Assembly (NCBI GenBank): GCA_023228665.1
Contig: JALOAR010000028.1
Coordinates: 1-5,883, forward strand
DNA: 5,883 nucleotides
Reading direction: 5' to 3'
Source of the DNA: Candidatus Colwelliibacteriota bacterium
Lineage (GTDB): Bacteria > Patescibacteriota > Minisyncoccia > UBA6257 > Colwellbacteraceae
The translations under genes were made by a program, and so were the position numbers. Below, in pieces: positions 1-5,058 of the stretch. Every line of letters begins with the position of its first letter. Positions within the stretch are counted from its first letter, which is position 1. Under the pieces are notes generated by a model. The model saw only the letters and a program-made list of their open reading frames with translations. It ran no database searches and had not been told where the DNA came from.

Positions 1-312
1 TTCCGTGATGGTAGCAACTGTAGAACGCGGATTAGAGGAATGAGCTTTTTGATCTATAGATATGGCGGGAGAAAGGCCTTCAATATCGTCAATATCCGGC
101 TTATCTAATTTTCCTAGAAATTGCCTGGCATACGCCGATAAAGATTCGATATACCTCCTCTGCCCTTCGGCAAATATAGTATCAAAAGCAAGCGACGATT
201 TTCCCGATCCGGAAAGACCGGTAAAAACGGTTATTTTCCCTCTCGGTATTTCGAGGTTGATATTTTTAAGGTTATGTTCCCTTGCTCCTTTTATAATTAT
301 TTTATCTTTCAT
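1..312 (-). CDS. uvrA: UvrA, excinuclease ABC subunit A (N-terminal 104 residues, cut by window edge)
   Basis: UvrA is the damage-sensing ATPase of nucleotide excision repair; as a dimer it loads UvrB onto distorted DNA in the cytoplasm. The visible residues begin MKDKIIIKGAREHNLKNINL, the usual UvrA opening. The first Walker A is GLSGSGKSS at about 32-40, followed by LAFDTIFAEGQRRYIESLSA and YARQFLGKLDKPD at about 41-74 and by the SPAISIDQKA and NPRSTVATITE signatures of the first ATP-binding domain. The ATG lies one base after the uvrB stop (TAATATG), so translation is probably coupled to uvrB. No good Shine-Dalgarno sits at normal spacing; an AAGGGG lies about 18 bases upstream, too far to be convincing. 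The reading frame is open to base 1, so the rest of the gene (usually over 900 residues) lies outside. Identification is very sure; completeness cannot be judged. Confidence 0.97.
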   Translation of the reverse strand, partial: MKDKIIIKGAREHNLKNINLEIPRGKITVFTGLSGSGKSSLAFDTIFAEGQRRYIESLSAYARQFLGKLDKPDIDDIEGLSPAISIDQKAHSSNPRSTVATITE

Positions 313-313
313 A

Positions 314-2353
314 TTATTTGCGGTTTTTTATCCCCTTGCGCATAGATCGCCCTTTGATAGTATCTTCCTTATTTTTTCCCATTTTTTCTTCAAGAGTTTT
401 TATTTCATCGCGAAGAACGGAGGCAAGTTCGAACTCCAAATTGTCTGCCGCTTTTTTCATTTCTTTTATTTTTGTTTTCAATAATTTTTCCAATTCGGAT
501 TTAGACCTTTTGATTGGGCCCAATTCTATTTCAAGCGTTTCATCGCCATCCGGAATTATGCTTTTGATATCTCTGATAATCGTTTTTGGAGTTATGCCAT
601 GCTTTTTGTTGTATGCTATCTGCAATTTTCTTCTTCTTTCCGTTTCTTCAAAAGCGCGCTTAACTGATCCGGTAATATTATCAGCATAAAGAATAACTTC
701 GCCATCAACATTTCTCGCTGCGCGGCCGATGGTCTGTATAAGAGATGTCTCGCTGCGAAGAAACCCTTCTTTATCAGCATCAAGGATTGCAACTAAAGTC
801 ACTTCCGGAAGATCCAATCCTTCTCGCAAAAGATTTACTCCGACTAAAACATCAAAATCCCCCTTACGAAGGCCAGTGAGTATTTTTATTCTATCCATAG
901 TCTTAACATCGCTGTGGAGATAGCGCACTTTAACTCCCTCGCCTTCAAGATATTCACTAAGATCTTCTGCCATTTTTTTCGTAAGAGTAGTCACTAAGCA
1001 CCTCTCTTTTTTGCCCGCTTTTTCCTTTAGCTTTCCAATTAAATCGCTTACCTGTCCTTTAGCCGGAAGAATAGTAACTCTGGGATCAACTAAGCCAGTC
1101 GGCCTGATTATCTGTTCAACTACCTGCTTTGATTCTTTTATTTCATAATCTGCCGGCGTGGCGGAGGTATATATTACATTGTGAACCTTCTCTTCAAACT
1201 CCTTATAGCGCAAAGGCCTGTTGTCTGCCGCGGACGGAAGCCTGAAGCCGTGCTCGATAAGAGTTTTCTTTCTAGAAGCATCGCCCTCATACATGCCTCT
1301 TATCTGTGGCACGGTAACGTGGGACTCATCAATAACAGTAAGAAATCCTCCGGCTGAAGAATCGGGAAAATAATCTAAAAGAGTTGAAGGAGCTTCTCCA
1401 GAGTTCCTCCCTGAAAGATGCCTGGAATAGTTCTCAATACCATTGCAATAGCCGATCTCTTTAAGCATTGCGATATCTGCCCTAGTCCTTCGCTCAAGCC
1501 TTTCCGCTTCAAGAAATTTATTTTCTTTTTCAAAAAATTTAAGCCTTTCTTTTAATTCTTTTTCTATAATTTTAATTGCTTTTTTTCTCTCTGTTTCCGC
1601 GGTTATAAAATGCTTTGCCGGAGAAATAACGACTTCGCTAATTGCTGGGGTTTTCCCGGGTTCAAAACCTTTAACCGGATCAATGGCAAAAATATCGCCT
1701 ATCAGCCCATCTTCGGCGCGAAAACTGTAAATAACCTCTTCGTTCGGAGGCATAATATCCCAGTTATCACCACGCACGCGAAAAGTTCCCCTCTTGAGAT
1801 CTGCGGTAGTCCTTGAAAACTGAAGGCTTATCAGTTTTTTCATCATATCGTTTCTTACAAATTCATTGCCCGTTCGGAGATATAAAATATTTTCTCTATA
1901 AGTTTCAGGAGCACCGAGGCCGTATATGCAGGAAACCGAAGCGACAATAAGAACGTCTCGCCTGGTAAGAAGGCTAGTTGTGGCGGCATGGCGAAGCTTA
2001 TCTATTTCTTCATTAATCATTGCCTCTTTGCCTATATAAGTGTCGCTTGAAGGAATGTACGCTTCCGGCTGGTAATAATCATAATAAGATACGAAATAAT
2101 GTACGGCGTTATCAGGAAACAATTCCCTAAATTCATTGCATAATTGGGCAGCAAGCGTCTTATTATGAGCTATAACGAGAGTCGGCTTATTAAGGCGCTC
2201 GACTACATTAGCGATCGTAAAAGTTTTACCAGAGCCGGTAACGCCTAAAAGAGTTTGCTTGGAAAAACCTTTTTCTACACCCGAAATAAGCGAGTCTATC
2301 GCTTTAGGCTGATCGCCCGCGGGCTTGAATTTTGAAGTTATCTTGAAGTCCAT
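314..2353 (-). CDS. uvrB: UvrB, excinuclease ABC subunit B, full length
   Basis: UvrB is the helicase-like core of nucleotide excision repair: it receives damaged DNA from UvrA, verifies the lesion and recruits UvrC for incision. At 679 residues it has normal family length. Visible in order are Walker A GVTGSGKT (37-44), the aromatic beta-hairpin YYDYYQPEAY (90-99) that inserts between DNA strands, the family stretch GYCNGIENYSRHLSGR (about 301-316), the DESH Walker B box (342-345), helicase motif V REGLDLPEV (510-518), motif VI QTIGRAARN (540-548), and a C-terminal UVR helical motif (about 619-658) that pairs with UvrC. A basic tail of about 20 residues follows. The ATG start has a strong GGGGGAG seven bases upstream. 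It is first in a uvrB-uvrA operon. No motif is missing and no frameshift is seen. Confidence 0.98.
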   Translation of the reverse strand: MDFKITSKFKPAGDQPKAIDSLISGVEKGFSKQTLLGVTGSGKTFTIANVVERLNKPTLVIAHNKTLAAQLCNEFRELFPDNAVHYFVSYYDYYQPEAYIPSSDTYIGKEAMINEEIDKLRHAATTSLLTRRDVLIVASVSCIYGLGAPETYRENILYLRTGNEFVRNDMMKKLISLQFSRTTADLKRGTFRVRGDNWDIMPPNEEVIYSFRAEDGLIGDIFAIDPVKGFEPGKTPAISEVVISPAKHFITAETERKKAIKIIEKELKERLKFFEKENKFLEAERLERRTRADIAMLKEIGYCNGIENYSRHLSGRNSGEAPSTLLDYFPDSSAGGFLTVIDESHVTVPQIRGMYEGDASRKKTLIEHGFRLPSAADNRPLRYKEFEEKVHNVIYTSATPADYEIKESKQVVEQIIRPTGLVDPRVTILPAKGQVSDLIGKLKEKAGKKERCLVTTLTKKMAEDLSEYLEGEGVKVRYLHSDVKTMDRIKILTGLRKGDFDVLVGVNLLREGLDLPEVTLVAILDADKEGFLRSETSLIQTIGRAARNVDGEVILYADNITGSVKRAFEETERRRKLQIAYNKKHGITPKTIIRDIKSIIPDGDETLEIELGPIKRSKSELEKLLKTKIKEMKKAADNLEFELASVLRDEIKTLEEKMGKNKEDTIKGRSMRKGIKNRK

Positions 2354-2388
2354 AGCAAAACTCCCCCGGCTTTGCTCCTATTAGGGGG
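2354..2388 (-). promoter_or_regulatory. Structured leader of uvrB masking its ribosome binding site (possible pseudoknot)
   Basis: On the minus-strand mRNA, CCCCC (2388-2384) is complementary to GGGGG (2367-2363), which is most of the Shine-Dalgarno GGGGGAG. Separately, AGCAAA (2376-2371) is complementary to UUUGCU (2359-2354), just before the start codon. The two pairings interleave, so they could form an H-type pseudoknot with connectors of 7, 3 and 3 nt, or act as alternatives. Either would limit ribosome access. The repeats are seen directly; folding and control of uvrB are inference. An AGGAG also lies at 2379-2375. The C/G-rich block could instead be a dispersed intergenic repeat. Confidence 0.4.
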
Positions 2389-2398
2389 TATGGGGTGG

Positions 2399-2427
2399 AT
2401 TGTGTCACTTATTGCCTTACAAGTCAA
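2399..2427 (-). promoter_or_regulatory. Likely sigma70-type promoter of the uvrB-uvrA operon
   Basis: On the minus strand TTGACT (2427-2422, 5 of 6 matches to TTGACA) is followed after exactly 17 bases by CACAAT (2404-2399, 4 of 6 matches to TATAAT). Transcription would begin near 2392, giving a leader of about 39 nt made up almost entirely of the CCCCC/GGGGG element. No recognisable LexA/SOS box overlaps it. Confidence 0.55.
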
Positions 2428-2464
2428 CGAGCGGTATTTCATAAAATAATTTGATTTCAAGCGC

Positions 2465-2506
2465 TTAAAGGATTAAAAATAAATCAGTACAATAAAAAGG
2501 AAGGAG
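2465..2506 (+). promoter_or_regulatory. Ribosome binding site and weak candidate promoter for the 134-residue membrane protein
   Basis: AAGGAG at 2501-2506 lies nine bases before the ATG at 2516 and is the clearest Shine-Dalgarno in the window after that of uvrB; it fixes the start. A possible -10 TACAAT (2488-2493) has a poor -35 match, TTAAAG (2465-2470), 17 bases upstream. The binding site is well supported, the promoter only weakly. An 8-bp palindrome AAGCGCTT at 2459-2466 touches this promoter and might be an operator or chance. Confidence 0.45.
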
Positions 2507-2515
2507 CTGGAAAGT

Positions 2516-2920
2516 ATGGGATTATGGATAGCGTGTTTAGTAGGAATGGCCTTATTGATAGCCGCTGGATATATCAGCTTAAATTATCACCAGAAAGCAA
2601 GATTAGGAAAAAAAGGTTTTCGGACACATTTGTTTGCGCCGATAATACTGACAAAAACCGCTATTAAAAACGGAAATGATAGAACGACTTTAATATCGGC
2701 AGCGGAATTTCTCGGCGATAAATGGTTATACAATCTAATGAGTTATCCTTGGCTTGCGGAAATAAAATACAGATCAAAAAAAGGAGAAATCTCAATCTTT
2801 TTTCCCAGGCAGAGCAAGGATGATCCCGCAGGCGTGCTTATTTTTTATAAAAATTTAGGCATAAGAGAAAGAAACGATATTATTTCCAAACTCATTGATG
2901 TTCTTTGTCTAGATTATTAG
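2516..2920 (+). CDS. Small membrane-anchored protein of unknown function (134 aa)
   Basis: I do not recognise this protein. Residues 3-22 (LWIACLVGMALLIAAGYISL) form one hydrophobic helix with no cleavage motif, so it looks like an N-terminal signal anchor. The segment right after it is basic (HQKARLGKKGFR, about 25-36), which by the positive-inside rule puts the remaining 100 or so residues in the cytoplasm. That soluble part mixes a likely helical stretch (TTLISAAEFLGDKWLYNLM) with likely strands (EIKYRSKKGEISIFF, GVLIFYKN) and ends in a helix (RERNDIISKLIDVLCLDY). No catalytic motif is visible. A good Shine-Dalgarno AAGGAG nine bases upstream supports the ATG, and the TAG stop directly abuts a strong terminator, so this is a true single-gene unit, divergent from uvrB. 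Being real is well supported; its role is unknown. Confidence 0.85.
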   Translation: MGLWIACLVGMALLIAAGYISLNYHQKARLGKKGFRTHLFAPIILTKTAIKNGNDRTTLISAAEFLGDKWLYNLMSYPWLAEIKYRSKKGEISIFFPRQSKDDPAGVLIFYKNLGIRERNDIISKLIDVLCLDY

Positions 2921-2939
2921 AGCCCTTCGGGGCTTTTTT
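2921..2939 (+). terminator. Intrinsic terminator after the 134-residue membrane protein
   Basis: The perfect 5-bp stem AGCCC/GGGCT (2921-2925, 2930-2934) closes a UUCG loop in the extra-stable C(UUCG)G context and runs into six T residues (2934-2939). It begins on the base after the stop codon. G-U and A-U pairs could lengthen the stem by two. The opposite strand lacks a U tract, so it works on the plus strand only. Confidence 0.9.
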
Positions 2940-2943
2940 ATTA

Positions 2944-2972
2944 TTGACACGAAAGTTAAAAAAGATTAGTCT
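2944..2972 (+). promoter_or_regulatory. Candidate promoter of the noncoding plus-strand unit
   Basis: TTGACA at 2944-2949 is a perfect -35 consensus. Seventeen bases later, TAGTCT (2967-2972) matches the three most conserved -10 positions (first T, A and last T) but nothing else. It begins four bases after the T tract of the preceding terminator, so it is not a read-through site. Predicted transcription start is near 2980. The -35 is convincing, the -10 only fair. Confidence 0.4.
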
Positions 2973-2995
2973 CGTAATTAGCACATTGCCAGGTT

Positions 2996-3103
2996 TTCCG
3001 GTCGAAGGTTTTATGCAATAAAGCTTGGCGAGATATGTATGTGGTTTAAAAGACTCCCGTAATTGGAATTCAAGCAAATAGACGAAACTCCCTTCGACCG
3101 GAA
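2996..3103. repeat. Perfect 13-bp inverted repeat, arms 82 bp apart
   Basis: TTCCGGTCGAAGG (2996-3008) is the exact reverse complement of CCTTCGACCGGAA (3091-3103); flanking bases on both sides do not continue the match. Inside lies a second, smaller complementary pair (3023-3027 with 3071-3075). No target-site duplication flanks the arms, so a miniature transposable element is not specifically supported. The simplest reading is an RNA stem closing domain 1 of the candidate noncoding RNA. Confidence 0.9.
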
Positions 3104-3115
3104 TTAAAAACATTC

Positions 3116-3197
3116 CGCACCGGATTTCCCATTTTATATTTTATACTGTTTATAAATAAACAGATTATATCTGATAAGGGGTAAACATCCGGTAGCG
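3116..3197. repeat. Imperfect long inverted repeat enclosing a 7-bp hairpin
   Basis: CGC then ACCGGAT (3116-3125) pairs with ATCCGGT, a bulged A, then GCG (3187-3197), giving ten pairs with one bulge. TT and CCC (3126-3130) can continue the stem with AA and GGG (3179-3185) across small bulges. Inside, CTGTTTA (3146-3152) and TAAACAG (3157-3163) form a perfect 7-bp stem with a TAAA loop. The inner palindrome could alternatively be a DNA operator, but no gene start lies near it. Confidence 0.65.
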
Positions 3198-3204
3198 TAT
3201 GAAT

Positions 3205-3233
3205 AAGGGCGCTTTTTAAAAAGCGCCCTTTTT
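3205..3233. terminator. Intrinsic terminator between the candidate RNA and murD, probably bidirectional
   Basis: A perfect 26-base palindrome (3205-3230) has the G+C core GGGCGC/GCGCCC (3207-3212, 3223-3228) and a T5/A5 centre. On the plus strand it leads into TTTTT (3229-3233), an ideal terminator for a transcript coming from 2980. On the minus strand it follows the murD stop by about 30 bases and leads into TTATT, a poorer but usable tail. Two convergent units sharing one terminator fits this. Confidence 0.85.
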
Positions 3234-3259
3234 AATATTTATAAATTTTTAGGAAGCTC

Positions 3260-4705
3260 TTATTTATTCCCAGAAAATAACCTGCTTATTTCTTTGTTAA
3301 ATATTTCTGCCCTTTCCCTGTAATCCTTAAATTCGTCAAAACTTTGGCACCCGGGAGAAAACACCAGCGTTTTTCCAGAAGCGGTTTTTTTAACAGCTTT
3401 TAGAACCGCATCTTTGATATCAGTACAGATATTCGCTTCAACGCCTGCTTTAACAAGATCTTCCGCCATCGCTCTTTTTGAGGAACCAAAAACAAAAACT
3501 TGTTCAATGCCTTTTTCCGCAATAGCTTTTCCTAAAGGAATAAAATCGCCTTCAGTAAAACCTTCCCGAACGCCCCCTAATATTAGCGAACCTATTTCCG
3601 GTATTGCTTTCACCGCCTCTATAGAAGCAAGCGGATCTGTCGATTTGCCGTCATTTATAACTCTTACGCCATTCCACTCGCCTATTATTTCCTGCCTGTA
3701 TTTTAAGCCTGTCCATTTTTTAATTCCCTTTTCTATTGCCTCTTCCGGCAAGCCAGCGCAAAGGCCGGCAAGCATACCAGCCAAGGCATTTTCAAAATTG
3801 TGTTTTCCATAAGCTTTAAAATCAGGCAAGGCAACTCTCGCCTCCTTATCGCTAAAATTAGCGACAAGACAGTTTTCTTCTACCCTGCCGTCAGATTTAC
3901 TGCCTCCAAAAGTTAAAATTTTGCTTGGGATTTCACCTGCTTCTTTTATCTTTTCGCTGTCGATCAAGCTCTGATTAATTACCGCAAAATCGCCGCTTTC
4001 CTGATAGCGATATATGTTCTTTTTTATTTCTATGTATTTATCAAAAGAACCGGCATCGTCTAAGTGATGAGGAAAAATATTAGTCAGTACGGCTATGTCG
4101 GGACTTTGTTTAAGGTCTATAAGATGGCGATGAGATATTTCAAATATAGCAAAACCATTACGGCTTATTTTTTCCAGCTCAAACATATCCCATTTATTTT
4201 CTCGATCATTGCCGGAAAAATAAAATTCTTTTCCGGAAAATTCGAGCATATTTTTTATAAGGCCGGTGGTCGTAGATTTTCCTGCTGTTCCCGTAACGCC
4301 AATCGTGTTGCACTCGGCTATAGAAAAGGCAAATTCTATGGCTTGGATAAGGATTATTTTTCCCTGCTTATCCATATCAATAATAGAATTGTTCAACGGG
4401 TATCTCATATAAGCTTGCGGAACTATAACCGCGTCACCTTCCTTAATGCCGTTTCCATAGTCAGACTTGAATAAAATTTTCCCTGAAGCCAAAAACTTTT
4501 CCGCCATAGCGGAAGATTCTTCTTTTGTGTATGCATCCGAGAAAGAATTAAAAGATTCGAAAAAATCCTCTTTAGATACTGAAATATGGCCGACAATATC
4601 AAGACCGGATGAAAGCAAATAATCAAACACTGCCCTGCCCTCCTGGCCGTTAATGCCAAGAATATGAATTACTCCGGCAGATCTTATTTTCTCGGGTATT
4701 CTCAT
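3260..4705 (-). CDS. murD: MurD-like UDP-N-acetylmuramoyl-L-alanine--D-glutamate ligase, divergent
   Basis: MurD adds D-glutamate to UDP-MurNAc-L-alanine with ATP in the cytoplasmic steps of peptidoglycan synthesis. The order of elements is that of a Mur ligase: an N-terminal Rossmann-like domain (HILGINGQEG, about 14-23; EF near 124), Walker A GVTGTAGKSTTT (136-147), the acidic residue E189 in FEISHRHL, TNIFPHHLD (208-216) with H214, K228 at the carbamylated-lysine position, KHNFENALA (301-309), then the C-terminal domain with NDGKSTDPLAS (351-361), LILGG (374-378) and SPGCQSFDEFKDYRERAEIF (450-469). The last block and NDxKST favour MurD over MurC, MurE and MurF. At 481 residues it is longer than typical MurD (about 440). 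Oddities are GTAGKS for GTNGKS and SHRHL for the usual SSFQL. The ATG is seven bases after the preceding stop with no clear Shine-Dalgarno, suggesting coupling. Confidence 0.88.
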   Translation of the reverse strand: MRIPEKIRSAGVIHILGINGQEGRAVFDYLLSSGLDIVGHISVSKEDFFESFNSFSDAYTKEESSAMAEKFLASGKILFKSDYGNGIKEGDAVIVPQAYMRYPLNNSIIDMDKQGKIILIQAIEFAFSIAECNTIGVTGTAGKSTTTGLIKNMLEFSGKEFYFSGNDRENKWDMFELEKISRNGFAIFEISHRHLIDLKQSPDIAVLTNIFPHHLDDAGSFDKYIEIKKNIYRYQESGDFAVINQSLIDSEKIKEAGEIPSKILTFGGSKSDGRVEENCLVANFSDKEARVALPDFKAYGKHNFENALAGMLAGLCAGLPEEAIEKGIKKWTGLKYRQEIIGEWNGVRVINDGKSTDPLASIEAVKAIPEIGSLILGGVREGFTEGDFIPLGKAIAEKGIEQVFVFGSSKRAMAEDLVKAGVEANICTDIKDAVLKAVKKTASGKTLVFSPGCQSFDEFKDYRERAEIFNKEISRLFSGNK

Positions 4706-4712
4706 GGGCTAA

Positions 4713-5033
4713 TTATAGGCTATCGCCGGCATCAAACGAAGCTTCTTCTATCTCCCTTAATATAGTCTCTGGCAATGGTTCTCCCGGTTCGGTAATGCCA
4801 GGGTACCTCCAAGCGGATATTATTTTGCGAGATTTTCCGTTATCTGCCAGCATAACCCAGACTTCAAATTCTTTTTTGGTTGATTTCTCCCTTTTCATCA
4901 TTGCAACCGTCCCTTCAGCTATCCCTTTTTCTACCCTATCCGGATAATTTAAAGCTTTCCGAACGCGATGTTCTGAAAGAAAATGCTGATGCATTTTAAA
5001 CCTTGAATGCCTTGTCCAGAGAATATCTTTCAC
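4713..5033 (-). CDS. Small conserved-looking protein of unknown function (DUF4258-like, 106 aa)
   Basis: Function unknown. The N-terminal WTRHSRFKM (6-14), a helical LSEHRVRKALNYPDRVEKGIA (19-39), and strand-like AMMKR (44-48), EVWVMLA (57-63) and KIISAWRYPG (70-79) give an H-x-R helix plus beta-sheet plan reminiscent of DUF4258 and RelE-fold small proteins. I recall similar WTRH...SAWRYPG proteins as common in Patescibacteria, but cannot check. The start is GTG at 5033; the next in-frame ATG is residue 14 and would remove the WTRH block. No Shine-Dalgarno precedes the GTG (AAAGAAAGTG), consistent with a leaderless message from the A/T palindrome just upstream. It is followed after seven bases by murD, so the two are probably cotranscribed. 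No antitoxin partner is adjacent, so a toxin reading is not supported. Confidence 0.82.
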   Translation of the reverse strand: MKDILWTRHSRFKMHQHFLSEHRVRKALNYPDRVEKGIAEGTVAMMKREKSTKKEFEVWVMLADNGKSRKIISAWRYPGITEPGEPLPETILREIEEASFDAGDSL

Positions 5034-5041
5034 TTTCTTTG

Positions 5042-5058
5042 TATAATATATATATTAT
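5042..5058. promoter_or_regulatory. Palindromic -10 element, candidate bidirectional promoter
   Basis: The divergent starts (GTG at 5033 on minus, ATG at 5057 on plus) are only 23 bp apart. Bases 5043-5058 form a perfect 16-bp palindrome, ATAATATATATATTAT. On the plus strand TATAAT (5042-5047) is a perfect -10; on the minus strand TATTAT (5048-5043) is a near match. Starts of transcription about seven bases on would leave leaders of only a few bases on both sides. Neither direction has a good -35. A regulator binding the palindrome is another possibility. Confidence 0.5.

Larger units (their letters stand above)
2980..3233 (+). ncRNA. Candidate structured noncoding RNA, about 254 nt, unknown family
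   Basis: This stretch lies between a TTGACA promoter candidate and an intrinsic terminator. No plus-strand ORF above a few codons exists in it: the ATGs at about 3014, 3036, 3040 and 3200 all stop within ten codons. It contains two consecutive stem-loop domains. Domain 1 (2996-3103) is closed by a perfect 13-bp stem with an inner GCTTG/CAAGC stem (3023-3027, 3071-3075). Domain 2 (3116-3197) is an imperfect stem of about 15 bp topped by a 7-bp hairpin. GGAAT (3100-3104) could pair with ATTCC (3112-3116) instead, overlapping both domains, so a switch is conceivable. I see none of the signatures of tmRNA, RNase P RNA, SRP RNA or tRNA; 6S RNA was not matched. Boundaries are inferred. It could also be a decayed element or a structured 3' region of murD on the other strand. 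Confidence 0.35.

Noticed and set aside
62..923. Plus-strand ORFs of 64 to 140 codons opposite uvrA and uvrB
   Set aside because: They are antisense shadows of genes identified with near certainty; none has a ribosome binding site or a sensible protein sequence.
2399..2470. LexA/SOS box upstream of uvrB
   Set aside because: Neither the CTGT-N8-ACAG nor the CGAAC-N4-GTTCG type of site is present; the only palindrome, AAGCGCTT at 2459-2466, is too short to name.
2996..3103. Miniature transposable element with 13-bp terminal inverted repeats
   Set aside because: No target-site duplication borders the arms and no transposase is near; only one copy lies in the window, so an RNA stem is the simpler reading. 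A genome-wide copy search would settle it.
3085..3104. TTCGACC resembling a tRNA or tmRNA T-loop
   Set aside because: The flanking bases do not form the 5-bp T stem, no acceptor or anticodon arm can be placed, and the motif is fully used by the 13-bp inverted repeat.
2892..3113. Minus-strand ORF of 73 codons in the gap between the membrane protein and murD
   Set aside because: It has no ribosome binding site, runs through the intrinsic terminator into the 3' end of a convincing plus-strand gene, and its frame is explained by the inverted repeat region; the amino-acid sequence resembles no protein I know.
3414..4659. ORFs of 78 to 136 codons overlapping murD in other frames
   Set aside because: The murD motifs run intact through the whole region, so these are frame shadows.
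4713..5033. RelE-type toxin of a toxin-antitoxin pair
   Set aside because: The neighbours are murD and a glycosyltransferase; no small antitoxin-like ORF overlaps or adjoins it.
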